Shown: one piece after another, positions 16,008 through 21,609 of the stretch | Layout: every line of letters starts with the position of its first letter | Position numbering within the stretch: position 1 is the first letter of the stretch | IMG/VR virus record: IMGVR_UViG_3300046535_000373 | Span: 1-22,580 of that record | Length of the DNA stretch: 22,580 nucleotides | Source: a virus | Reading direction: 5' to 3' (one strand) | Notes under the pieces: generated by a model | The model's database searches: none | Told to the model about the DNA's origin: nothing | The model's input: only the letters and a program-made list of their open reading frames with translations | Translations under genes and position numbers: made by a program

Positions 16008-16102
16008 AATTAGGTGTTGTGCAAATCGCGTTGCTGATAATCGGGATCGTCGTTGCCGTTTCAATCGGTGTGCGGCTTTCTGGTTATTATAACTGCTGCT
16101 GA
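16004..16102 (+). CDS. 32-residue putative membrane peptide
   Basis: Starts with TTG overlapping the previous stop (TTGA) and has AAAAGGA about 8 bases upstream. It codes for a short basic start (KLGVVQ), one hydrophobic helix (about residues 7-23, ending ...VAVSIGV), then RLSGYYNCC. The last genuine-looking frame before the terminator. Size and single membrane helix suit a small phage membrane peptide, but at this length chance cannot be excluded; an internal GTG at 16019 is an alternative start. Confidence 0.4.
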   Translation: MKLGVVQIALLIIGIVVAVSIGVRLSGYYNCC

Positions 16103-16131
16103 CACCAACGTCGTCGGCTTTGGCACCGACA

Positions 16132-16156
16132 GGAGGCAGTCCCTCCGGCTGCCTCC
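16132..16156 (+). terminator. Hairpin at end of late operon
   Basis: Perfect 8-bp inverted repeat GGAGGCAG / CTGCCTCC (16132-16139 and 16149-16156) with a 9-base loop, followed by CTCTTTCC rather than a clean T-run. It precedes the strong terminator below and may be a weak first terminator or a 3'-end stabiliser. Confidence 0.5.
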
Positions 16157-16177
16157 CTCTTTCCTTCCTACCCGACT

Positions 16178-16212
16178 GGCCGCTGTGGGCACCCCTCGCA
16201 GCGGCCTTTTTT
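16178..16212 (+). terminator. Intrinsic terminator of the late + strand operon
   Basis: Perfect 8-bp GC-rich stem GGCCGCTG / CAGCGGCC (16178-16185 and 16199-16206), 13-base loop, followed immediately by six T (16207-16212). Read on the + strand it is a standard intrinsic terminator. Read on the - strand no T-run follows, so it should not stop the opposing operon. Confidence 0.9.
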
Positions 16213-16366
16213 ATTTGCGTGCGCCGTAGTCAGGACACGGTAGCAGCTCCGTACGATCCCGCGCTCGGGACGCTCTGGGACGCTGCTGCACCCGTGCCAG
16301 CTTCATGCGCTTGCGCGTTGCCCAGCTCTTGCGGGATGCGGCGCTATGGTCTCGTTTTTTCTGCAT
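16211..16366 (-). CDS. Small basic protein, 51 residues
   Basis: Starts ATG inside the end of the upstream gene with AGGG 9 bases before it, and ends at a TAA that touches the T-run of the convergent terminator. The N-terminus (MQKKRDHSAASRKSWATRKR) is rich in Arg/Lys and has the S-A-A-x-R-K-x-W-x-T-R pattern often seen in tiny phage proteins of unknown role, perhaps nucleic-acid binding. The last third is less convincing. It is the last gene of the - strand operon. Confidence 0.55.
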   Translation of the reverse strand: MQKKRDHSAASRKSWATRKRMKLARVQQRPRASRARDRTELLPCPDYGARK

Positions 16367-16580
16367 GTTGAATATCCCTGATTAGAACGTGTCTGCCATC
16401 GCTGGCAACACAACCGAGTTGATTGTTGTTTCGTATAAACCCGCCAACGTAACCACGCGGCTTACAGAATTCTGTGGTAATATATCTATCCGTATGCAGC
16501 GCATAAAAATAAAACCAGCAGCCACCGGCAATTAATAATGCCGCGAGGATGCTGGTTGTTATGATATCTTCTTTGTACAG
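16344..16580 (-). CDS. Small membrane-anchored protein with non-standard (probably CTG) start
   Basis: The frame contains a hydrophobic helix (TTSILAALLIAGGCWFYFY, about residues 8-26) followed by a short outer domain with FCKPRGYVGGFIRNNNQ, LGCVASDGRHVLI and a basic end, 78 residues in all, a composition very unlike random sequence. No ATG, GTG or TTG exists between the last in-frame stop and the membrane helix. The CTG at 16580 lies 6 bases after AAAGGA, a good ribosome site, so CTG initiation is the simplest reading; a sequencing error or broken start is the alternative. Two cysteines (FCK, LGCV) may pair outside the membrane. It lies 10 bases after the preceding gene. Function unknown. 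Confidence 0.5.
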   Translation of the reverse strand: MYKEDIITTSILAALLIAGGCWFYFYALHTDRYITTEFCKPRGYVGGFIRNNNQLGCVASDGRHVLIRDIQHAEKTRP

Positions 16581-16590
16581 TGTCGATCCT

Positions 16591-16773
16591 TTAAGGGCCA
16601 GTAACCTCTTTGGGACGCTTTCCGCACCAAGGACAAAATTTTAGAGCCGGAAGATCACAACCTAAGAAGAAAATATCCTCCGCAGAGCGATAAACCAACG
16701 GCCCAAATCCCTCGTTGTCGGTTCCGCTCTCCTGAGCCGCTTCCATATCTGGGCAGCATTTAAGCTTTTTCAT
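16591..16773 (-). CDS. Small zinc-ribbon-like protein (CPWCG)
   Basis: 60 residues; the start has GGA 6 bases upstream. It begins MKKLKCCPDM and ends with ALKFCPWCGKRPKE. The two Cys pairs (CC near the N-terminus and CPWCG near the C-terminus), with aromatic strands between them (GPLVYRSAEDIFFLGCDLP), make a compact zinc-binding fold likely. Proteins of this layout are common among small phage accessory genes, with no defined role. Single gene in the series of small genes at the end of the operon. Confidence 0.65.
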   Translation of the reverse strand: MKKLKCCPDMEAAQESGTDNEGFGPLVYRSAEDIFFLGCDLPALKFCPWCGKRPKEVTGP

Positions 16774-16794
16774 CTGTTATCCGTTACAGGGCCA

Positions 16795-17097
16795 TTAATA
16801 CCAGCCCGCACTTTTCCAAGTGTGGCCGTCCGCGATCAGTCTCGCCTTCGTTGCCTTCATGTAGGCACTCAATTCTTGCCGCGTGACTTCCTTTGCACCC
16901 TTCGCTATCGCCAGCGCGCGGCGGGTAAGCGAAAGGTCATAGTGCGGAAAGCTCGCCTTGTCGGGCGACTGATACCATTGCCGCTTCATCCCGATAGAGA
17001 CGGCCATCGCGTGTAGCTCGTCGGGCGTATCGGCAAGCATGTGGCACATGACCATTCTCCCGAACCCGTTTCTCGCTCCGTCAATATAAACTGTCAT
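16795..17097 (-). CDS. DUF4031 family protein
   Basis: 100 residues from the ATG at 17097; a GTG two codons upstream is possible. The family pattern is clear: MTVYIDGAR, then MVMCHMLADTPDELHAMAVSIGMKRQWYQ, then FPHYDLSLTRRALAIAKGAKEVTRQEL. DUF4031 proteins are frequent in phages and bacteria; the conserved His, Asp and Tyr positions suggest a small enzyme or metal-binding protein, but no activity is established to my knowledge. There is a gap of about 20 bases to the neighbouring CPWCG gene. Confidence 0.85.
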   Translation of the reverse strand: MTVYIDGARNGFGRMVMCHMLADTPDELHAMAVSIGMKRQWYQSPDKASFPHYDLSLTRRALAIAKGAKEVTRQELSAYMKATKARLIADGHTWKSAGWY

Positions 17098-17126
17098 GGT
17101 CACTCGCTATGCGGCGGATAACGTCC

Positions 17127-17237
17127 CTAGTGGTGCTGCGGGATGCGCAGCGGGTTCGAGTATCCCGGCGGCAGGAATTTCTGCAAATCCTTTTTGATAT
17201 AGTGGCGCACGGCGACGTGGTTCAGCAGGTCGATCAT
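17127..17237 (-). CDS. Very small protein, unknown
   Basis: 36 residues from the ATG at 17237: MIDLLNHVAVRHYIKKDLQ then a Pro-rich end (FLPPGYSNPLRIPQHH). The frame extends further upstream, but that part overlaps the next gene's frame and has only a TTG start. No good Shine-Dalgarno precedes the ATG. The helix followed by a Pro-rich tail looks protein-like, yet the evidence is thin. Confidence 0.35.
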   Translation of the reverse strand: MIDLLNHVAVRHYIKKDLQKFLPPGYSNPLRIPQHH

Positions 17238-17250
17238 GCGCAGCGTGTAG

Positions 17251-17352
17251 TCAATCGCTAGACGCCCGTATGCGAATGCGCTCAAGCGCCCACTTGTACC
17301 GCTCCGCAAGAACGATTAGGCGCTCAGCACTAGACATTGCTTCTTGGTTCAT
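17251..17352 (-). CDS. Very small helical protein, unknown
   Basis: 33 residues from the ATG at 17352, preceded by AGGTGA. The product is one amphipathic helix (SSAERLIVLAERYKWALERI). The frame is open through the upstream hairpin to a TTG at 17445, but that extension crosses the terminator-like structure and is unlikely to be translated. It is the first gene after the hairpin behind the PEP-CTERM-like genes. Confidence 0.4.
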   Translation of the reverse strand: MNQEAMSSAERLIVLAERYKWALERIRIRASSD

Positions 17353-17382
17353 TTCGATCACCTGTTTATTGTGCGACGGTAA

Positions 17383-17470
17383 ACGAAAAGAAACCCGCAC
17401 GAAGGTTGTGGCGCTTTGGTAAGTGGGAGTGTTAGAAGTCTCCAACAGACTTTAGCTCCTCCGTGCGGGT
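17383..17470 (-). terminator. Large-loop hairpin with U-tract (terminator or structured RNA)
   Basis: Arms 17458-17470 and 17393-17405 pair over 13 positions in the - strand transcript (ACCCGCACGGAGG with CCTTCGTGCGGGT, one G-U pair). The 52-base loop holds a second hairpin (AAGTCT / AGACTT with a 5-base loop). TTTCTTTT follows the closing arm directly. It lies 12 bases after the stop of the first PEP-CTERM-like gene and 30 bases before the next start. The GC-rich stem plus U-tract says terminator; the long, internally structured loop is unusual for one. Confidence 0.7.
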
Positions 17471-17482
17471 CCATAACGGCCG

Positions 17483-18082
17483 TTAGGCCGCTATTAGTTT
17501 TTGATCCCAAGCGGATTTATATTTCCGCTTGCGATTGCGCATCGCGAGATACGCTCCACCGATTGCACTGGCAAAACCCCAGATCGCTCCAGGGATCGGA
17601 GTCTCAGCAAACGTGCTGAGGTTTCCGCCGTAGCCAGCATCGACACCCGCGTTGCCGGTGATCAGCAAATAATAGCTGCCACCGGAGAGTACCGCTGAAC
17701 CGCCAAACACTTGACAGTTCGGGATACCAATGCATGCCGCTGCTAGTTCAGGACCGAGTACAACGAAGTCGTCACCACCACCGGGTACGCCGTTGGGTCC
17801 GTCATTCACTACCGCGCCTTGAAAGTTGGTAATGAATTGCGGGTCGCCAGACGCAAACGTGTTGGTAGCGAACGCAATGGTCAGGACCTGCGCACCGACA
17901 AGATCGAACGTGTAGATGTCGGCAAACAATCCTGAACCGCCTCCACCAGTACCGGGATTGGTATTGGCAAAGGCTCCGGCTCCAGACGTGGGGTTAGTCC
18001 CCAAGCTGGAAACGGTATCGGCCATCGCAACCGCCGACATGGCGAGTACGGTAGCCGCAGCAAGCAGTAGTTTCTTCATCAA
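17483..18082 (-). CDS. Secreted PEP-CTERM-like protein (FxDxF-like repeat sandwich)
   Basis: 199 residues; the start has AAGGAG 6 bases upstream, with two adjacent ATGs. Signal peptide MMKKLLLAAATVLAMSAVAMA, cleavage probably after residue 21. The mature part has GLFADIYTFDLVGAQVLTIAF and a later GGSYYLLITGNA strand, the layout of a small beta-sandwich as in FxDxF-type PEP-CTERM proteins. One Cys pair (AACIGIPNCQ). The C-terminus has a Pro-Ile-Pro-Gly motif (162-165), a hydrophobic helix (166-182) with W168, and a basic cluster (183-190), matching the three-part PEP-CTERM sorting signal that exosortases cut. Unusually, nine residues follow the basic cluster. It probably ends up on the host surface or outside the cell if the host has an exosortase. 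Confidence 0.75.
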   Translation of the reverse strand: MMKKLLLAAATVLAMSAVAMADTVSSLGTNPTSGAGAFANTNPGTGGGGSGLFADIYTFDLVGAQVLTIAFATNTFASGDPQFITNFQGAVVNDGPNGVPGGGDDFVVLGPELAAACIGIPNCQVFGGSAVLSGGSYYLLITGNAGVDAGYGGNLSTFAETPIPGAIWGFASAIGGAYLAMRNRKRKYKSAWDQKLIAA

Positions 18083-18103
18083 ACACTCCTTGCAAGGTTG
18101 CCT

Positions 18104-18766
18104 CTAGGCCGCAACGATCGCTGCAGCCTTCTTACGCCTACGCAGCAGCAACGCGCCACCGCCTAGAGCGCTACCAAACAGCCATACGGCTGCTGGAAGC
18201 GGTGTCTCACCCGGTGGAGAGCTGAACGGTGTCCCGTTCGGTCCAAGCGGAATAGTTTCAGAAACAAGACTGAAGTTATTCTGATTACCGGCCCAGTCGA
18301 TCTTGAACGCGGGGTCCCACGCGAGGAAATTTCCCGAAGCCAAGTTCAACGTGAAGTCGATGTCGATAACTGTACCGGAAGCAAGTGCAGGTGTACCAGC
18401 GACACCAGTATTTCCGAAACAGAAGAACCCACCACCATTGCTGCAGCCACCGGAATTCAATCCAGTACTTTGAAAGGTCGCACCAACAAGCGTGGTGCTG
18501 CCTGACGAAATAGTGGGAAGGTTCGGTGTACTAAAAGCAAAGGCGTTGATGCCGCTGCGTCCAAGTCTCGTGTCGGTACCAACAACATTGATGCCGGTGA
18601 TTTCAACTTGGAACGTAGCGGACGTCGAGTTAAGAGCGCCACCAATAATTGAGAAATTATAAGTGAGCCCTTCGGTTGCAAGGTCCGGTCCAAGCGTCGC
18701 AGCTTGTGTCGTCCCTATCCCCACTGACAGCGAAAGTGCTGCCAGCATTACAACAAGTTTCTTCAT
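18104..18766 (-). CDS. Secreted PEP-CTERM-like protein (PLPA type)
   Basis: 220 residues; the start has AGGAG 6 bases upstream. Signal peptide MKKLVVMLAALSLSVGIGTTQA. The mature domain is beta-rich, with TYNFSIIGGALNSTSATFQ, VEITGIN and FTLNLASGNFLAWDPAFKIDW, and a Cys pair (GGCSNGGGFFCFG). The C-terminus reads ETPLPAAVWLFGSALGGGA, then LLLRRRKK: a Pro-Leu-Pro-Ala motif at 189-192, a membrane helix, and a basic cluster at 209-213. That is very close to the common PLPAA-W-LFGSGL PEP-CTERM variant of environmental proteobacteria. It lies 21 bases upstream of the second secreted protein with its own strong ribosome site, so the two are a pair. They are not close sequence relatives outside the two targeting signals. 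Confidence 0.8.
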   Translation of the reverse strand: MKKLVVMLAALSLSVGIGTTQAATLGPDLATEGLTYNFSIIGGALNSTSATFQVEITGINVVGTDTRLGRSGINAFAFSTPNLPTISSGSTTLVGATFQSTGLNSGGCSNGGGFFCFGNTGVAGTPALASGTVIDIDFTLNLASGNFLAWDPAFKIDWAGNQNNFSLVSETIPLGPNGTPFSSPPGETPLPAAVWLFGSALGGGALLLRRRKKAAAIVAA

Positions 18767-18785
18767 TAGTTCTCCTAGGATGAAG

Positions 18786-18798
18786 GTAATTTAATTAC
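18786..18798. promoter_or_regulatory. 13-base palindrome upstream of the PEP-CTERM-like gene pair
   Basis: GTAATT-T-AATTAC is a perfect inverted repeat around one central base. It overlaps the stop codon of the upstream gene and lies about 20 bases before the start of the first PEP-CTERM-like gene. It could be an operator, but AT-rich palindromes of this size arise by chance and no promoter boxes are evident. Confidence 0.25.
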
Positions 18799-19382
18799 GG
18801 CTTACCCTCGTTCTCCGTTGCCACAGTGAAGGAGATGCGTTGCCGCCACGGAATAAACGGTGGCGGCTCCACATCAAAGTCAAAAATTTCTGGCCAACCT
18901 GTCATGGGTTGTGGCCGCAGCATCGCGTCGTCGGTGCCACCTCCATGCATGAGTGAAGGGTACGCGATCGATGGATTACCTTCTGGTATGTCGATCGACG
19001 GCGCGTGCGGCTCCGGTGCAGGTTGCGGTGCAGCTGGATGCCGTATTGCACTGCGTGAAGATTGATTGTCCCAGCAGTGACCGGCACCATGCCAATAAAG
19101 CCAAGAGCGTGGATACTTGGCTGCAGCTTGTACTTTTGTCATGCACGCGTGGTCAACGTCTGCACCGAATGCAATATCGATTGCCAGCCACACCCCGATG
19201 ATTGTTACTAACGCAACAAGTATGCCAACGATTATCCACGTCAGGCGATCGCGTCCCATCGGATAATTCCCCTCTTGGTAGCAGATGCAATCCTTCGGCC
19301 ATGTCCCGCGCAAGTGTGTCGGGCACGGCGTTCCAGGTGGCAGTCCCATGCACGGTCTGCGGATCACGTCAGGAGGCTCCAT
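18795..19382 (-). CDS. Membrane protein with CWD-type motif, unknown function
   Basis: 195 residues. The N-terminal 42 residues carry four cysteines (PCMGLPPGTPC and CIC), then MGRDRLTW and one hydrophobic helix (about residues 48-70, WIIVGILVALVTIIGVWLAI). The following stretch has KVQAAAKYPRSWLYWHGAGH, then CWD, a motif I have seen in small membrane proteins of alphaproteobacterial phages. The rest is Pro-rich and probably unstructured. The start at 19382 overlaps the upstream gene by 14 bases; an alternative start at the internal MGRDR (19256) has GAGGGGAA before it and would drop the Cys-rich segment. Immediately precedes the two secreted proteins. Confidence 0.6.
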   Translation of the reverse strand: MEPPDVIRRPCMGLPPGTPCPTHLRGTWPKDCICYQEGNYPMGRDRLTWIIVGILVALVTIIGVWLAIDIAFGADVDHACMTKVQAAAKYPRSWLYWHGAGHCWDNQSSRSAIRHPAAPQPAPEPHAPSIDIPEGNPSIAYPSLMHGGGTDDAMLRPQPMTGWPEIFDFDVEPPPFIPWRQRISFTVATENEGKP

Positions 19383-19743
19383 CGGCTGGCTCGGTGATCG
19401 CGTTGCGGATGACCAGCACGATGTTCGTCAGTGTCGTTTCCAACGCAGCCGTACGCGTCACCGCTTCGTCACGTTGCGCCATGTGCGTGTTGACGCGGTT
19501 TTCCATTTCCAGTTTGGTCGAGAGGTACGTACTCTCCATCATGTTGACGACGCCTTTGAGCGCGTCCAGCTGCACCGTCAACGCCTCGATCTTCATGCGA
19601 GCATCACGCAATTCATATTCAAGCTTATCGCGTTCAGCAAGAACTTGCTGATACGTTGCAAGTCCGGCCTCGACTGCCTTCTGCCGATGTTCTGGCAAGG
19701 TCTCGCCTCCATTATTTTTTGGCGTACGTACTGCGGTATTCAT
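19369..19743 (-). CDS. Coiled-coil protein, unknown function
   Basis: 124 residues; GGAGGGG lies just upstream of the ATG, which overlaps the previous stop (TAATG). Residues 25-105 are highly helical with heptad spacing of Leu/Met/Ala (VLAERDKLEYELRDARMKIE, then ALTVQLDALKGVVNMMEST), so a long coiled-coil is predicted. A hydrophobic C-terminal stretch (LTNIVLVIRNAI) might be amphipathic. No family recognised. Similar short coiled-coil proteins are frequent in phage operons. Confidence 0.65.
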   Translation of the reverse strand: MNTAVRTPKNNGGETLPEHRQKAVEAGLATYQQVLAERDKLEYELRDARMKIEALTVQLDALKGVVNMMESTYLSTKLEMENRVNTHMAQRDEAVTRTAALETTLTNIVLVIRNAITEPADGAS

Positions 19744-19898
19744 TAGCCCCTCCGTTGTTTAAGTTTGCTTTCCAGATTTAGCGACTCGTACTTACGATCC
19801 CCGTGCACCTCCATCAGTTTTAATAACAGCGGATCTTCAGAAGGAATGACGTGCGGATTGTCACCGCTGTCAAATCCGTACCTATGTCCTGCGTTCAT
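19743..19898 (-). CDS. Small hypothetical protein, 51 residues
   Basis: ATG at 19898 with AGGAAAA 4 bases upstream, stop TAA at 19743-19745 overlapping the next start. The product begins MNAGHRYGFDSGDNPHVIPS, continues EDPLLLKLMEVHGDRKYESL and ends with a short basic helix. It fills the only space between the neighbouring genes, with 17-base and 1-base overlaps, which is strong support despite its size. Function unknown; the DPLLLKLMEVHGDRKYESL helix is the only notable element. Confidence 0.6.
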   Translation of the reverse strand: MNAGHRYGFDSGDNPHVIPSEDPLLLKLMEVHGDRKYESLNLESKLKQRRG

Positions 19899-20112
19899 TG
19901 ATTTTCCTCGCCATTGCCATCATGACTGATGCTACGTAATGTTCTTCGATTTGCTTTGCTGGCCAACCGGCAACCACCAGTCGCGTAATGACGGCGGTGG
20001 TGTCAATTAAATCGGTATTAGTATCACACAACGTATTCGCCATACCGCGAATGATTGGCGGAGAAGAGTTATGTGCTTGAGCTGACGCGGTACCTGCAGC
20101 CGTATCCCTCAT
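19882..20112 (-). CDS. Small hypothetical protein, 76 residues
   Basis: The start overlaps the upstream stop by ATGA, with GGAG 8 bases before it. The N-terminal 25 residues are low-complexity (Ala/Thr/Ser). The remainder is helical: TTAVITRLVVAGWPAKQIEEHY and VASVMMAMARKINERR. The G-W-P-x-K-x-I-E-x-H pattern could be a small helix-turn-helix (W-P-A-K-Q-I as start of a recognition unit), but this is a guess. Part of the tightly overlapping block from 19369 to 21288. Confidence 0.55.
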   Translation of the reverse strand: MRDTAAGTASAQAHNSSPPIIRGMANTLCDTNTDLIDTTAVITRLVVAGWPAKQIEEHYVASVMMAMARKINERRT

Positions 20113-20573
20113 CGGGTCTTCTCCATAAGGTGAGCACGAATGATTTGAAACGGGGTTAAAGGTTCTCCCGGTAGTGCGTCGTTGAACGGCGGCAGCTCGG
20201 CTTTTTCATTAAGTACAATCAGCCGCGCATCGATCAAATGCAGCACCAGAAAGCGAATGTCCGGCGGTGCAGCGAGCCACGGACCTTTACGGATTATATT
20301 GATCAATCGCTTTTCGTGTTCGAGCGACATTTTATTAAGTGCGTTGATAAGCGATTGAATATCTTTTTGATACGGACCTTCCAATTCGGCGTGCAGGACT
20401 TCGTTACGCCACTTTTTCCAGAGCCGCAGTAGTAAATCACGTTCGGAAAGCGCCTTGATCATCGCTTTCTTTTGTGCGCGGTTCATTTCGCGCTCGGCAG
20501 CTCGCGCCTTCTTTTTCTCTGCCCATGGTTGCACCTTGGCGGCATAAGCCAGGAAAGGATTATGATCCGTCAT
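20109..20573 (-). CDS. Hypothetical helical protein, 154 residues
   Basis: Starts at an ATGA overlap with the RuvC-like gene, without a clear ribosome site, so translation is probably coupled. The protein is helical throughout. It has a highly charged N-terminal third (KKKARAAEREMNRAQKKAM), then LSERDLLLRLWKKWRNEVLH, and a C-terminal end with LTPFQIIRAHLMEK. No domain recognised. Its fixed place just after the RuvC-like nuclease suggests involvement in DNA processing, as inference only. Confidence 0.6.
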   Translation of the reverse strand: MTDHNPFLAYAAKVQPWAEKKKARAAEREMNRAQKKAMIKALSERDLLLRLWKKWRNEVLHAELEGPYQKDIQSLINALNKMSLEHEKRLINIIRKGPWLAAPPDIRFLVLHLIDARLIVLNEKAELPPFNDALPGEPLTPFQIIRAHLMEKTR

Positions 20574-21010
20574 CGCGACACCGCTTCTAAATTAGCCACG
20601 GCGTATTTCAATAAGCAGACCGCGTCGGCTTCGTGCTCGTCGGTTCCAGTATACCCGAATTTTCGGGCAGCCGCTTGCATTTCCAATTTCGATGCAAACC
20701 CTTTGCCAGCCGCAAATTTCTTAATGGTGGGCACCGCAACGTCGATCACAGGCAGGTTGGCACGGGTGACCGCAGCCTCGATCAGTGCTGCGATCCCCCA
20801 GAGGATGCGAGTGGCAGCCTGTCCCCGTACCAGCGGGGTTTCGTAGACCGCAATCTCCACCATATGCCAGTTAAAATCATGCAGCCAGCCTTGAATGGCT
20901 GCGAGGCGTTCTACCCGGCTGCCAATAAAAGTCTTGTGGCCGGTATTGAGGTGCGCGTAATTTGTTGCCCAGCCAATTGTTGAGCCGAGATCAAAGGCGA
21001 TTATTTTCAT
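20570..21010 (-). CDS. RuvC-like Holliday junction resolvase/RNase H-fold nuclease
   Basis: 146 residues from the ATG at 21010, which has GGAG 8 bases upstream and overlaps the previous gene by ATGA; a further 19 codons upstream lie inside that gene. Acid residues of the RuvC active site are all in place: Asp7 in IIAFDLGSTIGWA, Glu57 in VYETP, and Asp129 in DEHEADAVCLL, with His126 and Asp124 nearby. A KKFAAGKGFASKLEMQAAARKFG basic helix lies before the last acidic motif, as in phage RuvC-like proteins. Such enzymes cut branched DNA during phage replication and packaging. Family confident; exact substrate not. Confidence 0.85.
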   Translation of the reverse strand: MKIIAFDLGSTIGWATNYAHLNTGHKTFIGSRVERLAAIQGWLHDFNWHMVEIAVYETPLVRGQAATRILWGIAALIEAAVTRANLPVIDVAVPTIKKFAAGKGFASKLEMQAAARKFGYTGTDEHEADAVCLLKYAVANLEAVSR

Positions 21011-21288
21011 CGGCGTTTCTCCAGCCACCATTCCTTTGGACGCGGACCTGATAATACCGAATTGCATAACACGACGGATGATTTATTAAATACCAGCTTT
21101 TTCTTGAGCGACGTGAGCGCGGCATTCATCGTCTCGCGTGCGTGGAAATGTTTATCAACGGCGTCTCGGTACAGCCGCTGCAGTAGTACAGTGGAGCTCA
21201 GCCGTTTACCGCGTGCGAGGTACGTAAATAATTTACGCTCCATCGGCGAGTACGAAACTTTTCCTGGGACGAGTTTCATTGGACGCAT
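21007..21288 (-). CDS. Winged-helix DNA-binding protein
   Basis: 93 residues; AAGGAG with a 6-base spacer supports the ATG at 21288. Residues 12-85 follow the OmpR/PhoB-type winged-helix plan: a V-S-Y-S-P-M-E-R-K-L-F-T-Y-L start, RLSSTVLLQRLYRD, a positively charged region through HARETMNAALTSLKKKL, then a beta hairpin (FNKSSVVLCNS) with the basic GPRPKEWWLEKRR end. No receiver domain is present, so this is a stand-alone wing module, probably a phage transcription regulator or DNA-replication accessory. Upstream lies an intergenic hairpin. Confidence 0.7.
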   Translation of the reverse strand: MRPMKLVPGKVSYSPMERKLFTYLARGKRLSSTVLLQRLYRDAVDKHFHARETMNAALTSLKKKLVFNKSSVVLCNSVLSGPRPKEWWLEKRR

Positions 21289-21305
21289 GGATACTCCTTT
21301 CGTGA

Positions 21306-21346
21306 GTACTACGAGGCGGCACCGATTGTGATGCCGCCCTTAGTAC
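21306..21346 (-). promoter_or_regulatory. Two-part intergenic hairpin
   Basis: Outer arms GTACTA (21306-21311) and TAGTAC (21341-21346) and inner arms GGCGGCA (21315-21321) and TGCCGCC (21332-21338) pair with short unpaired bases between. It lies between two genes and just before the strong ribosome site of the winged-helix gene. No T-run follows on the - strand, so it is not a standard terminator; it may mark an RNA processing site or act on translation or partial termination. Confidence 0.5.
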
Positions 21347-21354
21347 GCAGTCGT

Positions 21355-21609
21355 TTAGCCGGTGACCTTCACGTAGCCGTGAGAAATGAACCAGCGCAAA
21401 TACGGCATGGCCGGAGCCTTACCGTCTTCTTTGTACTTGCCAACTTTCTTGCCGTTGGAAATAAGCGCCCACAACTTTGCAGCCGTTGAACCCTTGCGCG
21501 GGTCGTACGCCTTAGCCGCTTCCAACTTATTGATCACGGCATCGTTGTTCATCCACGAACCATTCGCAGATTTCTTAGCAGCCTTGGCACCTTTTTTAGC
21601 TTTAGCCAT
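21355..21609 (-). CDS. Internal in-frame product: C-terminal domain of the basic protein
   Basis: AGGAG lies 6 bases before an in-frame ATG at 21609, within the 262-residue gene. Initiation there would give an 84-residue protein that begins MAKAKKGAKAAKKSANGSW and contains exactly the C-terminal domain, with its basic leader. The spacing and domain boundary are too good to ignore, but the start is unproven. Confidence 0.45.
   Translation of the reverse strand: MAKAKKGAKAAKKSANGSWMNNDAVINKLEAAKAYDPRKGSTAAKLWALISNGKKVGKYKEDGKAPAMPYLRWFISHGYVKVTG

Noticed and set aside
16120-16371. 83-codon + strand frame after the late operon
   Set aside because: It runs straight through both terminator hairpins and antisense to two supported small genes.
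17251-17445. Longer version (64 codons) of the small helical gene from a TTG
   Set aside because: The extension lies within the large hairpin and U-tract; the ATG at 17352 with AGGTGA is the better start.
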